This document shows positions 46,344 through 56,380 of a stretch of 64,000 nucleotides of DNA, piece after piece. Both the position numbers and the translations under genes were made by a program. Within the stretch, counting starts at the first letter, position 1; each line of letters starts with the position of its first letter. Source of the stretch: Burkholderiales bacterium. GTDB taxonomy: Bacteria; Pseudomonadota; Gammaproteobacteria; Burkholderiales; Burkholderiaceae_C. The notes below the pieces were generated by a model that did not search any database, was not told the DNA's origin, and saw only the letters and a list, made by a program, of their open reading frames with translations. The stretch is taken from the NCBI GenBank assembly GCA_026932235.1, contig JAIXKR010000006.1:104476-168475 (forward strand), given 5' to 3'.

Positions 46344-47306
46344 GTGCTCTTCAATACCGTGCTCTTCACCGGCAACGCCAACCCGGTGCTGGCGCAGGAG
46401 ATTGCCAAGCACCTGGGTGTCGAGCTCGGCCGCGCGATGGTCGGTCGCTTCTCCGACGGCGAAGTCAACGTCGAGATCCGCCAGAACGTGCGCGCGCGCG
46501 ACGTCTTCGTCGTGCAGCCGACGAACTCGCCGACCAACGAGCACCTGATGGAACTGCTCTTGATGGTCGACGCGCTCAAGCGCGCGAGCGCGCGGCGCAT
46601 CACCGCGGTGATTCCCTACTTCGGCTACGCGCGCCAGGACCGCCGCCCGCGCAGCACGCGCGTTCCCATCAGCGCCCGCGTCGTCGCCAACCTGCTCGAG
46701 ACCTGCGGCGTCGAGCGCGTGCTGACGATGGACCTGCACGCCGACCAGATCCAGGGCTTCTTCGACATCCCGGTCGACAACATCTACGCCAGTCCGGTGC
46801 TGCTCTCCGACCTCAAGAGCCGCAACTACGGCAACCTGATGGTCGTCTCGCCGGACGTGGGCGGCGTCGTCCGCGCAAGGGCGCTGGCCAAGCAGCTCGG
46901 CTGCGACCTGGCGATCATCGACAAGCGCCGCCCGGCGGCCAACGTCTCCGAGGTCATGCACGTGATCGGCGACATCGAGGGCCGCAACTGCGTGATCATG
47001 GACGACATGATCGACACTGCCGGGACGCTCGTGAAGGCGGCCGAAGTGCTCAAGGAGCGCGGTGCGAGGAAGGTCTACGCCTACTGCACGCACCCGGTGT
47101 TCTCGGGCCCCGCGCTCGAGCGTCTTGCGGCCTCGTGCATCGACGAGGTCGTGATCACGAACACCATCCCGCTGTCGGACGCGGCCAAGGCCTGCGTCAA
47201 CATCCGCCAGCTCTCGGTGGCCTTCCTCTTCGCCGAGACGATCCGCCGCATCAGCGACGGCGAGTCGGTGACCTCGCTGTTCGCGGAGCAGAACAGCAAT
47301 TTCTGA
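46344..47306 (+). CDS. prs: Ribose-phosphate pyrophosphokinase Prs
   Basis: This protein of 320 residues makes PRPP from ribose 5-phosphate and ATP. Motifs: [40 protein letters not shown], the catalytic [17 protein letters not shown] and the PRPP loop [15 protein letters not shown] 46344 is preferred as start because GGAG lies eight bases upstream and it fits the normal protein length; an in-frame ATG at 46287 overextends it. PRPP also feeds the his genes in this window. Confidence 0.96.
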   Translation: MLFNTVLFTGNANPVLAQEIAKHLGVELGRAMVGRFSDGEVNVEIRQNVRARDVFVVQPTNSPTNEHLMELLLMVDALKRASARRITAVIPYFGYARQDRRPRSTRVPISARVVANLLETCGVERVLTMDLHADQIQGFFDIPVDNIYASPVLLSDLKSRNYGNLMVVSPDVGGVVRARALAKQLGCDLAIIDKRRPAANVSEVMHVIGDIEGRNCVIMDDMIDTAGTLVKAAEVLKERGARKVYAYCTHPVFSGPALERLAASCIDEVVITNTIPLSDAAKACVNIRQLSVAFLFAETIRRISDGESVTSLFAEQNSNF

Positions 47307-47380
47307 TCGAAGTGTCGGGCTCCGTCTGGAGCCCATTTCGTGCCGCCCTGGTCGCGGGGCGTTTTCAACCTGGAGCCATC

Positions 47381-48028
47381 ATGCAATTCACCGCCTACGA
47401 GCGAAGCGTCAAGGGGACCGGAGCGAGCCGCCGCCTGCGCAACGCCAACAAGGTGCCCGGCATCGTCTACGGTGCCGGCGCGCCGACGATGATCGAACTC
47501 GACCACAACGCGCTCTTCCACGCGCTGAAGAAGGAGGCCTTCCACAGCTCGATCCTCGAGATGGAACTCTCCGGCCAGACGCAGAAGGTGCTGCTGCGCG
47601 ACGTGCAGATGCACGTCTGGAAGCCGCTCGTGCTGCACGTGGACTTCCAGCGCGTCGACGAGACGACGCGTCTGCGCAAGAAGGTGCCGCTGCACTTCAC
47701 CGGCGAGGAGAACTCGCCGGCGGTGAAGACCGACAAGTGCCTGGTCAGTCGCGTGGCCACCGAGCTCGAGATCGAGTGCCTGGCCTCGCAGCTGCCCGAG
47801 TTCGTCACGATCGACCTCTCGGAGCTGGTCAAGGGCCAGTCGCTGCACGTCAGCGATCTCAAGCTGCCGGCGGGCATCCGGGCCGTCAAGCACGGCACGC
47901 TCAACCCGGTGATCGTCTCGGTCACGGTGCCCAAGGAAGAGGAGGAAACGGTGCCGACGGCCGTCGTCGCGGCCGCTCCCGACAAGAAGGGCAAGGGGAA
48001 GAAGGACGAGAAGCAGAACAAGCGTTGA
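47381..48028 (+). CDS. rplY: 50S ribosomal protein L25/Ctc
   Basis: This protein of 215 residues is the long (Ctc) form: an L25 domain ([15 protein letters not shown]), a C-terminal beta domain ([20 protein letters not shown]) and a Lys-rich tail ([15 protein letters not shown]). It binds 5S rRNA. A ribosome site (TGGAG) lies six bases before ATG 47381. In relatives pth usually follows; here 4.7 kb of accessory DNA intervenes. Confidence 0.95.
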   Translation: MQFTAYERSVKGTGASRRLRNANKVPGIVYGAGAPTMIELDHNALFHALKKEAFHSSILEMELSGQTQKVLLRDVQMHVWKPLVLHVDFQRVDETTRLRKKVPLHFTGEENSPAVKTDKCLVSRVATELEIECLASQLPEFVTIDLSELVKGQSLHVSDLKLPAGIRAVKHGTLNPVIVSVTVPKEEEETVPTAVVAAAPDKKGKGKKDEKQNKR

Positions 48029-48064
48029 GCCGGCTGCGGCGCCAAGCCGCGGTCTTGCGCAGCG

Positions 48065-48086
48065 AGGGCCCCCCATGTGGGGCCCT
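48065..48086 (+). terminator. Terminator after rplY
   Basis: AGGGCCCC, loop CCATGT, GGGGCCCT: an 8-bp perfect stem followed by TCGTCTGTG, moderately T-rich. It ends the prs-rplY transcript. Confidence 0.7.
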
Positions 48087-48286
48087 TCGTCTGTGTGCGC
48101 CCAGCCGCTTGGCAAGGCAGGGCATCAGAAGTCCGGGAGACCGGGGCGTGCGGGGGGGGGCGGGGTGCGGTGAAGCTGCACCTGAAACCGCGAGCGATGA
48201 AGCCGAGCTGGCGCGACGTGCACAAGCGGACTGCGGGGCCGGCGTCGACGGATGCACGGTGCTGGAGACGGGCGAATACCTCAAGC

Positions 48287-48448
48287 ACGCATGGCCGACA
48301 TCAACAGGGTCATGCGCCTCGCCCACTTCGACCGCCTGGGCGTCCCGAGATTCTCCTGACCTCAACTTCTCGAACCGCCCGGTGCGGACCCGCATGCCGG
48401 GTGGTGTGGGAGGGGCCCGATCAGCGATGATCGGCCCCTATCCCGATT
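48287..48448 (+). mobile_element. Group II intron 3'-end remnant, left copy
   Basis: The frame ending INRVMRLAHFDRLGVPRFS and a TGA matches the C-terminus of bacterial group II intron maturases. Twelve bases later begins a hairpin with the domain V layout: arms ACCGCCC / GGGTGGT, an inner GGTGCG stem, a short loop and a two-base bulge. A second hairpin (GGGGCC, GATCA, GCGA, TGATC, GGCCCC) then TATCCCGATT has the domain VI form with a bulged A and the usual intron 3' end. Domains I-IV and most of the maturase gene are missing. A nearly identical copy is at 52463-52651 in the same orientation. Confidence 0.65.
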
Positions 48449-48493
48449 CGCGCTCCTGCAGGCGGCCGTCGCCGGCCGCGTCAGGATTCACCG

Positions 48494-49330
48494 TCAGGCT
48501 TGCGGGCGGCGGCGGCGCGATGCGGCCACCGCACCCAGCAGGCCCAGGCCAGCCAAGGCCAGCACGCCCGGTTCCGGCACGCTGATCGGCTGGCCGGTGA
48601 TGACCAAGCCGAAGTCGATCGTCTCGGCCTGCCCTTCACCCGTCCAGAAGCCGAGGCAGCCGGACGGCGCGCCGGCGGCGGCGCAGGCCTGCGGGCTCAA
48701 GGGCGTCAGCGGGCCACTCTGCAAGTCGAGAAAGCTCACGTAGTAGGTGATGCCGTCGACGACGAACTGCTGGTTCAGGCTGCCGGCCGCCAGCACGAAG
48801 ACGTCATCGCAGACGGTGGTCGCCTCGGGGATGCAGGTGCCGGCGAGGTTGGTCGTCTCGGCAAAGTCGATCTGGAAGGTGAGCGACTGCGGAGCCAAAG
48901 GCGACCCGGCCGGGTCGGTGGGCTGCAGCGTCAGTGTCGTGATGACGCTCGCCGTCAGAAGGGTGGCGTGCAGGCCGCTGAGCGAATTGTTGACGTGCTG
49001 GAAGGTTGCCACCGGGCCGGGCACGATTGCGTTGGTGTTCACCGAGCCGTTCTGCGGCGAACCCAGGATCCTCAGGCCGCTGCGCTCGCCGCCGCCGATG
49101 ATCAGGTTACCCACTCCAGGGGCTGAGCCGTTGTTGTCGCCGCCCCAGCTGATCTCGCTGGGGGTCACGATCTGCGTGCCCGTGCCGGAGCCGAAGGTCG
49201 GCGCACCAGCGCCGGCGGTGACCCACTCCGTGGTCACGTTGTAGCTCCAGGTATTGATGAAGGCCGCCTGGGCACTCGCCCCGGCCACTGCCAGTGCTGC
49301 TGCGGCCACCATCTTGATCATCTGCTTCAT
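48494..49330 (-). CDS. PEP-CTERM anchored exported protein (THxN-like)
   Basis: This protein of 278 residues has a signal peptide (MKQMIKMVAAAALAVAGASA, cleaved after AQA), a beta-rich body starting FINTWSYNVTTEWVTAG and containing ISWGGDNNG, and a C-terminal SVPEPGVLALAGLGLLG with an RRRR tail. The body resembles the THxN subgroup of PEP-CTERM proteins. ATG 49330 has AGGAG upstream. A sigma-54 promoter lies 50-66 bases upstream, and prsT, the PEP-CTERM system TPR gene, lies further upstream on the same strand, so the pair forms one functional cassette. Confidence 0.85.
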   Translation of the reverse strand: MKQMIKMVAAAALAVAGASAQAAFINTWSYNVTTEWVTAGAGAPTFGSGTGTQIVTPSEISWGGDNNGSAPGVGNLIIGGGERSGLRILGSPQNGSVNTNAIVPGPVATFQHVNNSLSGLHATLLTASVITTLTLQPTDPAGSPLAPQSLTFQIDFAETTNLAGTCIPEATTVCDDVFVLAAGSLNQQFVVDGITYYVSFLDLQSGPLTPLSPQACAAAGAPSGCLGFWTGEGQAETIDFGLVITGQPISVPEPGVLALAGLGLLGAVAASRRRRPQA

Positions 49331-49380
49331 CTCGGTGCTCCTGCTGTAGATGCTGGGTCTCTCCCCACTGCAGCCGAGCA

Positions 49381-49396
49381 AGCATCTCCCGTGCCA
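49381..49396 (-). promoter_or_regulatory. Sigma-54 promoter of the PEP-CTERM gene
   Basis: On the minus strand the site reads TGGCACGGGAGATGCT. It agrees with the -24/-12 consensus TGGCACG-N4-TTGCW at all but one position, with the correct GG-N10-GC spacing. The predicted start of transcription (about 49370) leaves a leader of about 40 bases with an AGGAG ribosome site. PEP-CTERM systems with PrsK/PrsR use RpoN in related bacteria, which supports the call. Confidence 0.7.
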
Positions 49397-49503
49397 GACG
49401 AAATTTCCACTTCCATAGCAGGTACTTGCGTCGATGGCGGGGTGTCGGTGTTACATCTAGTGTCAAGAAATCCGACGACGTGCAGCTTGTCTGATGTCAA
49501 GAC

Positions 49504-52284
49504 TCAGAGGCGCTCGCGCAGCGCCGTCACGTCTCGCTGTCGCGGGTAGCGGTCGCCGAGCCTTGCCAGCACGTCCAGTTCGTCGCGGGCCTTGGCGCTG
49601 TCGCCGGATTCCAGCAGCAGTTCGGCCAGATGCAGGCGGTAGTCCGGCTGATTGGGCAGGCGCTGCACGAGCCGTGTCTGCGTCTCGACGGCACGCCGGA
49701 GTTGACCTTCGGCCGCCAGCGCCGTCGCCAGCGTGTCCTGGACGGCCGCACTGTAGGGTGCCGCCGCGCTCGCGCGCTCGGCGATCGCCACCGCGCCGGG
49801 CTTGCCCTGCCGCGCCAGCAGCCAGGCCAGGTTGTTCAGGGCGCCGGCGTGGGCGGGCTGCACCCGCAGCACGTCGCGGTATGCGGCTTCGGCACCCGTC
49901 AGATCACCACGTCTTACCGCCAGATCGGCGAGGTAGGCGACAAAATCGATCTGCTCCGGGTGCTCGGCCGACCAGCTCTTGGCGTGCCTGGCGGCCTCGT
50001 CGCCGCGGCCGGCCGCCAGCAGGCCGGTGTGCAGGCGAACCGCCGACTGGGCTGAGGGCTGGATCCGCAGGGCCTGGCGGTAGGCTGCGAGGGCGGCGTC
50101 CCAGCGCTGTCGCTGCAACTCGACATCACCTTCGAAGATGTACCCCACGGGGCTGCCCGGCTGGCGCTGTTGCACCTGGCGAGCAAAGGAAAGTGCGGCG
50201 TCGTGGCGGCCATTGCGCAGCAGCATGGCCAAAAGCGCCTCCTGGGCGCTCGGCATCTCGGGTGCCAGCGCAAGCGCCTGGCGAAGATGGCGCTCGGCAG
50301 CGGCCAGATCGCCCAGGCCGATGCGTGCGCTGGCCAGGTCGAGCTGGAGTTGCGGTGACTTCGGCAGCTTCTGGGCCAGGTCGGAGAAGGCGGTGACGGC
50401 CTGCTGGTGCTCCCCTGCCGCCAGCGACACCCGGCCCTGGGCGTGCAGCAGCTCGGTGTTGGCCGGAAAGGCGGCCGCGGCGTTGGCGGCCACCGTACTG
50501 GCGGCAGTGATCTGCCCGTGGCGCAACAGCGTGTTGACGAGCTGCAGCCGCAGGCCGACCGCGTCGGGGCTGGCCTCGACGGCCTTGGTGAGCTGTCCGA
50601 TGACCTCCTCGGCTGGCGCGCCGACGCGGTCCATCAGGTGCACCAGGGCAAGCTGGGCCCGCGCATCCGCCGGCCGTTCGTTCACCAGAGCCGTCAGCCG
50701 TTGGCGCGCCATCTCGGGTTTGCCGTCGAGCAGGTCCAGGCTGGCCAGCCCTTGCAGCGCGGGCAGCAGGCGCGGATCGACCTTCAGCGCGGCCTCGTAG
50801 CTGGCGCGGGCGCCGGCACGGTCGTTGCGCGCCGTGAGCACCTGGCCCCGCAATAGGTGTGCGGTGGGGCCATCGGGCTGCTTGCGGGCCAGCCCGTCGA
50901 TGGCGGTCAGTGCGCGGGGCCAGTCCTTCTTGCGCATGTGGTGGGCCACCAGCGCCAGGTCGGGTGCCGCACCCTGGCTGCGGCGCGCCAGGGCCTCCAG
51001 TTCCGCCAAGGCAGCCGCGTTGTCGCGCTGCGCCACCCGCGCGACGAGCTGCCCGAGCTGGAAGCGTTCGTCGCCTGGGCTGGCGGCCTGACCGCTGGCG
51101 AACAGCTGCTGGGCCTGGGCGGCATCGCCCGCCAGCAGGTGCGCCTGCCCCGCCATCGTGATCACCGAACCCGTGGCCTCGCCCGATTTCAGCATCGGCG
51201 CCAACGTCTCCAGCGCCGCGTCGGCCTGGCCCCTTCGCAGGTAAAGCTGCGCCAGCGTCTGCCGAGCCATCGTCAGGTTCGGCCCGCGCGCGAGCGCGGT
51301 CTTCAGCAGGGTTTCCGCCTTGTCCAGCGAATTCAGGTGGAACTCGGCCGTGCCGGCCAGCTCCAGCAGCACGGGATTGTTCGGCGATGCATTGAGCAGC
51401 GGCTGCACCTTTTCGCGCACGGCGGCGAAGTCCTTCCGAGCCAGGGCCGCCATGGCATGCAACACCTTGGCGGCGGGCTGGTTCGGCCTGGCCTTCTCCA
51501 GCGCTTCGAGTTGGGCCGTGGCAGCAGCGACGTCGCCCCGTGCCAGCAGCAGCAGCACCACGCCGCGATGGGCACCGACGTGGGCCGGGTCGGCCTGCAG
51601 TGCGCCGCGGAAGGCGGCCAGCGCCGCCTCGGAATTCTTGAACTGGGCCTGCTGGATCTCGCCGGACAGCACCCAGGCATCGGCCGTCTCGGGGCCGCCG
51701 CCGGCCTTGGCGGCTTCCAGGCGGCTCAGTGCCGCCTCGGGCCTGCCCGCTGCCAGATCCAGCCGGGCACGGAGCAGGGCCGCACGCGGCAACTCCGGCC
51801 CGGCCTTGGCCGCCTCGGCCAGCAGGCTTTCCGCCAGTGCGGCCTTGCCGGTCGCCGCCGCCGCGCCGGCCAGCGTCACCTTCAGTTCGGCCTCGGCGGC
51901 GGCATCCGACAGGCGCAGGGTGCGGTAACGGTCCAGCGCCTTGCCGGGTTCGCCGCTGCCCACCAGGGCCCGCGCCCGCGCGGGTGCGACCTCGTTGGGG
52001 TCGTGATTCAGCTCCTCGGCCTTGGCCAGTTCGATGTCGGCCGCGGCCTCATGGCCTTGCGCCAGCAAGGCCTTGCCCAGCAGATAGCGGACCGTGGGTG
52101 ACTGCGGCTCGTGCTCGAGAAAGGCCTTGAGCTCGACGACCGCCGCGGCGGGGTCCTGGCGGGCCAGCGCGGCCTCGGCCGCGGCCAGCACGTCGGCCTC
52201 GCGCCTGTCGCCGCAAGCCGCCAGCGTGGCCACCATGGCCGCCACAATCGTGACCCGAACGGTTCGCCTCGTCATTGTCATCAT
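49504..52284 (-). CDS. prsT: PEP-CTERM system TPR-repeat lipoprotein PrsT
   Basis: This protein of 926 residues has a lipoprotein signal (VAAMVATLAAC, acylated Cys) followed by DRREADVLAAAEAALARQD and about twenty TPR units to the end (for example AHVGAHRGVVLLLLARGD, HAGALNNLAWLLARQGK). Length, lipoprotein signal and the ALLAQGHEAAADIELAKAEE region match the PrsT family found with exosortase/PEP-CTERM gene sets, where it may guide export of the exopolysaccharide or the tagged proteins. ATG 52284 is preferred; ATG 52275 and TTG 52296 are in frame. It is upstream of, and on the same strand as, a PEP-CTERM gene. Confidence 0.85.
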   Translation of the reverse strand: MMTMTRRTVRVTIVAAMVATLAACGDRREADVLAAAEAALARQDPAAAVVELKAFLEHEPQSPTVRYLLGKALLAQGHEAAADIELAKAEELNHDPNEVAPARARALVGSGEPGKALDRYRTLRLSDAAAEAELKVTLAGAAAATGKAALAESLLAEAAKAGPELPRAALLRARLDLAAGRPEAALSRLEAAKAGGGPETADAWVLSGEIQQAQFKNSEAALAAFRGALQADPAHVGAHRGVVLLLLARGDVAAATAQLEALEKARPNQPAAKVLHAMAALARKDFAAVREKVQPLLNASPNNPVLLELAGTAEFHLNSLDKAETLLKTALARGPNLTMARQTLAQLYLRRGQADAALETLAPMLKSGEATGSVITMAGQAHLLAGDAAQAQQLFASGQAASPGDERFQLGQLVARVAQRDNAAALAELEALARRSQGAAPDLALVAHHMRKKDWPRALTAIDGLARKQPDGPTAHLLRGQVLTARNDRAGARASYEAALKVDPRLLPALQGLASLDLLDGKPEMARQRLTALVNERPADARAQLALVHLMDRVGAPAEEVIGQLTKAVEASPDAVGLRLQLVNTLLRHGQITAASTVAANAAAAFPANTELLHAQGRVSLAAGEHQQAVTAFSDLAQKLPKSPQLQLDLASARIGLGDLAAAERHLRQALALAPEMPSAQEALLAMLLRNGRHDAALSFARQVQQRQPGSPVGYIFEGDVELQRQRWDAALAAYRQALRIQPSAQSAVRLHTGLLAAGRGDEAARHAKSWSAEHPEQIDFVAYLADLAVRRGDLTGAEAAYRDVLRVQPAHAGALNNLAWLLARQGKPGAVAIAERASAAAPYSAAVQDTLATALAAEGQLRRAVETQTRLVQRLPNQPDYRLHLAELLLESGDSAKARDELDVLARLGDRYPRQRDVTALRERL

Positions 52285-52343
52285 GCCCCTGTCCAAGTTT
52301 CTGCCGTGCCCGGCCTCCGGCCGCCATCATCGGCAAGACTGCC

Positions 52344-52442
52344 ATGAACGCGACCGTGCGCGCCACCCTTCATGGCGGTGGCCGCGTCGCCGATGCCCTG
52401 CAGGCCGACGGCGTGCGCCAAGTCTTCACGCTGTGCGGCGTG
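52344..52442 (+). pseudogene. N-terminal scrap of a thiamine-diphosphate enzyme
   Basis: The frame opens MNATVRATLHGGGRVADALQ then ADGVRQVFTLCGV, the typical start of acetolactate-synthase-like ThDP enzymes. After about 33 codons the match ends and the sequence passes into the right-hand group II intron remnant. It lies directly behind prsT, divergently, with 59 bases between starts. Confidence 0.6.
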
Positions 52443-52462
52443 GACTCGGCCGCGCGCATTGC

Positions 52463-52651
52463 CGGCAACGCAAGACGCTGGTGGCGCAATAGCCGAATGG
52501 GGCTGAACAGGGTCGTGCCCCTCGCCCACTTCGACCGCCTGGGCGTCCCCAGATTCTCCTGACCTCAACTTCTCGAACCGCCCGGTGCGGATCCGCATTC
52601 CAGGTGGGGTGGGAGGGGCCCGATCAGCGATGATCGGCCCCTATCCCGATT
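52463..52651 (+). mobile_element. Group II intron 3'-end remnant, right copy
   Basis: The frame NARRWWRNSRMGLNRVVPLA then HFDRLGVPRFS and TGA is the end of a group II intron maturase. It is followed by the same domain V and VI hairpins as the left copy. Over 52506-52651 it matches 48303-48448 at 139 of 146 positions with no gaps. Three of the differences fall in the domain V 3' half and weaken its stem, so this copy is more decayed there. It ends 66 bases before the pth start. Confidence 0.65.
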
Positions 52652-52717
52652 GGGGCCGGTCATTCCCCCTGCACGCGCGATCGCCCGCCAGACCGCGGCT
52701 GCCTATGATCCCGCGCC

Positions 52718-53350
52718 ATGATTCGACTCTTCGTCGGCCTCGGCAATCCGGGGCCCGAATACGAGGCCACGCGCCACAATGCCGGTTTCTGGTGGCTGGA
52801 CGCGCTGGCTGCCAAGCTCGGCGCGCGCCTGGCCGCCGAGCGCAGCTACCACGCGCATGTGGCGCGCGTGAACGTGAACGGCGCCGCGGTCTGGCTGATG
52901 CAGCCGATGACCTTCATGAACCGCAGCGGGCTGTCGGTGGCCGCGCTTGCGCGCTTCTACAAGATCGCGCCGCAGGAGATCCTCGTCGTGCACGACGAGC
53001 TCGACCTCCCGCCGGGGCAGGCCAGGCTCAAGTGCGGCGGCGGCAACGGCGGACACAACGGCCTCAAGGACATCCAGGCGCAGCTCGGCAGCGCCGACTT
53101 CTGGCGCCTGCGCCTGGGCATCGGCCATCCGGGCGTGAAGGCCGAGGTCGTCGACTACGTGCTGCGCAAGCCTGCGCCCGATCAGCGTGAGGCCCTGCTG
53201 GCCAGCATCGAGCGCACGCTGGCTGCCAGCGCCGAGCTCATCGCGGGGGACATGGATCGCGCGACGATGAAGATCCACGCCGGTCCGGTGCGACCCAAGC
53301 CGCCGCGCGGGGCGGCGCCTGCTGCCGCGGCCGACGGGGACCGGCGATAG
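52718..53350 (+). CDS. pth: Peptidyl-tRNA hydrolase
   Basis: This protein of 210 residues has the Pth motifs [20 protein letters not shown] (catalytic His at the end), [21 protein letters not shown] (catalytic Asp) and [12 protein letters not shown]. It frees tRNAs from stalled peptidyl-tRNA. The C-terminal 20 residues are Ala/Pro-rich and beyond the usual end. Its usual partner rplY is 4.7 kb upstream because of the inserted cassette. Confidence 0.96.
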   Translation: MIRLFVGLGNPGPEYEATRHNAGFWWLDALAAKLGARLAAERSYHAHVARVNVNGAAVWLMQPMTFMNRSGLSVAALARFYKIAPQEILVVHDELDLPPGQARLKCGGGNGGHNGLKDIQAQLGSADFWRLRLGIGHPGVKAEVVDYVLRKPAPDQREALLASIERTLAASAELIAGDMDRATMKIHAGPVRPKPPRGAAPAAAADGDRR

Positions 53351-53359
53351 CAGCCTTGC

Positions 53360-53590
53360 GCCGATGGGCGCAGGGTCGACGTCGCCGACCCGCGTGACGA
53401 GGTGCAGCGCGCGCAGGCGCAGGCGGTCGCCGAGCGCCAGGCACTGCTGGCGCGGCAACTCGTGCAGCAGCGGCGGCGGCGTGAACTCGAGGCGTTCGCC
53501 GCGGGCCAGGGCGCGGCGCAGATCAAGCCGCGGCCGTCACAGCGCGCGGCGCGCGAGCCCGACGACTCGGTCCGGAAGAAGCCCAGGGCC
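53360..53590 (+). pseudogene. Possible fragment of a DUF4124-like protein
   Basis: A plus-strand frame reads CADGRRVDVADPRDEVQRAQ then AQAVAERQALLARQLVQQ, a charged helical stretch that recalls the latter half of DUF4124-type exported proteins of this order. No start or signal peptide precedes it, since pth stops just upstream, and no stop ends it before it runs antisense into coaD. The call is tentative. Confidence 0.3.
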
Positions 53591-53647
53591 GACGGGCACC
53601 GCCACAGGGGGGCACCGGCACGATGGTGGGCGCGGGGGTCCGCCGCG

Positions 53648-54133
53648 CTAATCGCTGCTGCGCGCGACGCGATCCTTCAGCCGGCGCAGCACCGAGGGCG
53701 CGACGAACTTCGAGACGTCGCCGCCCAGGCTCGCGATCTCGCGCACGAAGGTGCCGCTCACGAACTGGTACTGGTCCGAGGGCGTCATGAAGACCATCTC
53801 GACCTCGGGCATCAGCTGGCGGTTCATGCCGGCCATCTGGAACTCGTACTCGAAGTCGCTCACCGCGCGCAGCCCGCGCACGACGACCTGGCCGCCCTTC
53901 TCGATGACGAAGTCGCGCAGCAGGCCGCGAAACGCGGTGACTTCGACGTTGAGATAGGGCTTGGCGATCTCGCTGGCGATCTCGAGGCGCTCGCTGATCG
54001 TGAACATCGTGCGCTTGTGATGGCCCACGGCAACCGCCAGGATCAGGCGGTCGAAGAGCCGCGAAGCGCGGCGCATCAGATCCTCGTGCCCGAGCGTCAT
54101 CGGATCGAAGGTCCCGGGATAGACGGCGGTCAT
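53648..54133 (-). CDS. coaD: Phosphopantetheine adenylyltransferase CoaD
   Basis: This protein of 161 residues has the nucleotidyltransferase motif [20 protein letters not shown] and the late [14 protein letters not shown]. It transfers AMP from ATP to 4'-phosphopantetheine in CoA synthesis. ATG 54133 is preferred over ATG 54151 because it matches the family start. It follows rsmD with a short gap, as in relatives. Confidence 0.95.
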   Translation of the reverse strand: MTAVYPGTFDPMTLGHEDLMRRASRLFDRLILAVAVGHHKRTMFTISERLEIASEIAKPYLNVEVTAFRGLLRDFVIEKGGQVVVRGLRAVSDFEYEFQMAGMNRQLMPEVEMVFMTPSDQYQFVSGTFVREIASLGGDVSKFVAPSVLRRLKDRVARSSD

Positions 54134-54147
54134 TTGCTTGGATGGGA

Positions 54148-54734
54148 TCACGGGCTCGTCCCTCGGCTTGCGGCTGGCGCAGTGTAGCGTCGGCGCCAGA
54201 GGCCATGGTGCACCGCACCAGCGCGCCCCTGGCGAAACGGCTCCATGCCTTGCGGTGGATCAGGCAGCGCCTGGCCGGACTCCACGTAGAGGAAGCCCCC
54301 GTCCGTCAGCAACGGCATCGCGCACGCGATCGCCTGCGCGTGCACTCCGGCGTCGAAGGGCGGGTCCAGGAAGACGAGTTGGAAATGCGCGCGCGGACCG
54401 GTGGCCATCCAGGCCAGGGCATCGGCGCGCTGCACCTGCAGCGTCGCTGCGCCCAGGCGCGCCTTGCTCTGCTGCAGGCTGCGCACCAGCGCCGGGTCGC
54501 GCTCGAGCAGCAGCACCTCGGCCGCGCCGCGCGAAGCGGCCTCGAAGCCCAGCGCGCCGCTGCCGGCGAAGGCGTCGAGCACGCGCCAGCCGGGAAGACT
54601 CTGGCCGAGCCAGTTGAAAAGCGTCTCGCGCACGCGGTCGGGGCTGGGGCGCAGGCCGGGGCGATCGGCCACGGGCAGGCGGCTGCGCTTCCACTGTCCG
54701 CCGATGAGCCGGACCTCGCGGGCGCGGCCCTCGC

Positions 54735-54738
<4 letters not shown>
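54148..54738 (-). CDS. rsmD: 16S rRNA (guanine966-N2)-methyltransferase RsmD
   Basis: This SAM-dependent methyltransferase has 196 residues: [30 protein letters not shown], the SAM motif [19 protein letters not shown] and the catalytic FLDPPFDAG. It modifies G966 of 16S rRNA. Start GTG 54738 overlaps the hisF stop as GTGA, so here rsmD-coaD are translationally joined to the his genes. Confidence 0.92.
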
Positions 54739-55514
<776 letters not shown>

Positions 55515-55563
55515 GGCGTGCGGGTGTCCTCGAGGTCGGCGACGGGCGGATGCCGTGGCGCCT

Positions 55564-56313
55564 TCAATCGTCTTCGGGCAGGAGTTCGTCGGCACGCGCC
55601 TGCGCGGCCGCGAAGTCCAGCGCGCCGGTGTAGATGCTGCGGCCGCAGATGACGCCGCTGATGCCTTCGGAAGCCACGGCGCAGAGCTGCTCGATGTCGG
55701 CCAGGCCCGAGAGCCCGCCGCTCGCCACCACCGGCGTGCGCAGCGCGCGCGCGAGCTTCACCGTGGCCTCGATGTTGATTCCCGTCATCATGCCGTCGCG
55801 GCCGATGTCGGTGTAGATGACGCCCTCGATGCCGTAGTCCTCGAAGCGCCGCGCGAGATCGACCACTTCGTGCCCGGTGAGCTTGCTCCAGCCGTCGGTG
55901 GCGACCTTGCCGTCGCGGGCGTCCAGGCCGACGAGGATGTGGCCGCCGAAGGCGCTGCAGGCGTCCTTCAGGAAACCCGGGCTCTTGACCGCGGCGGTGC
56001 CGATGATGATGGCCTCGATGCCGTCGTCGAGGTAGCGCTCGATGGTGTCGAGGTCGCGGATGCCGCCGCCCAGCTGCACCGGAATCTCGCCGTCGACCTC
56101 GCGCAGGATGGACTTCACCGCCGCCTCGTTGATCGGCTTGCCGGCGAAGGCGCCGTTGAGGTCGACCAGGTGCAGCCTGCGCGCCCCCGCATCGAGCCAG
56201 CGCCGGGCCATCGCGGCCGGGTCGTCGCCGAAGGTGGTGACGGCCTGCATGTCGCCTTGTTCCAGGCGTACGCACTTGCCGTCCTTGAGATCGATGGCGG
56301 GTATCAACAACAT
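55564..56313 (-). CDS. hisA: Phosphoribosylformimino-5-aminoimidazole carboxamide ribotide isomerase HisA
   Basis: This protein of 249 residues is a (beta/alpha)8 isomerase with [20 protein letters not shown] (Asp8), [16 protein letters not shown] and the second catalytic Asp in [12 protein letters not shown]. It performs the Amadori step of histidine synthesis. A gap of 49 bases separates it from hisF. Confidence 0.96.
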   Translation of the reverse strand: MLLIPAIDLKDGKCVRLEQGDMQAVTTFGDDPAAMARRWLDAGARRLHLVDLNGAFAGKPINEAAVKSILREVDGEIPVQLGGGIRDLDTIERYLDDGIEAIIIGTAAVKSPGFLKDACSAFGGHILVGLDARDGKVATDGWSKLTGHEVVDLARRFEDYGIEGVIYTDIGRDGMMTGINIEATVKLARALRTPVVASGGLSGLADIEQLCAVASEGISGVICGRSIYTGALDFAAAQARADELLPEDD

Positions 56314-56380
56314 GGCTCGGGGGGAGCGGGGGAGTGGCGATGGGAAGACCGCCGGCCAGGCGCTGCGCGCGGTCAGCGGC

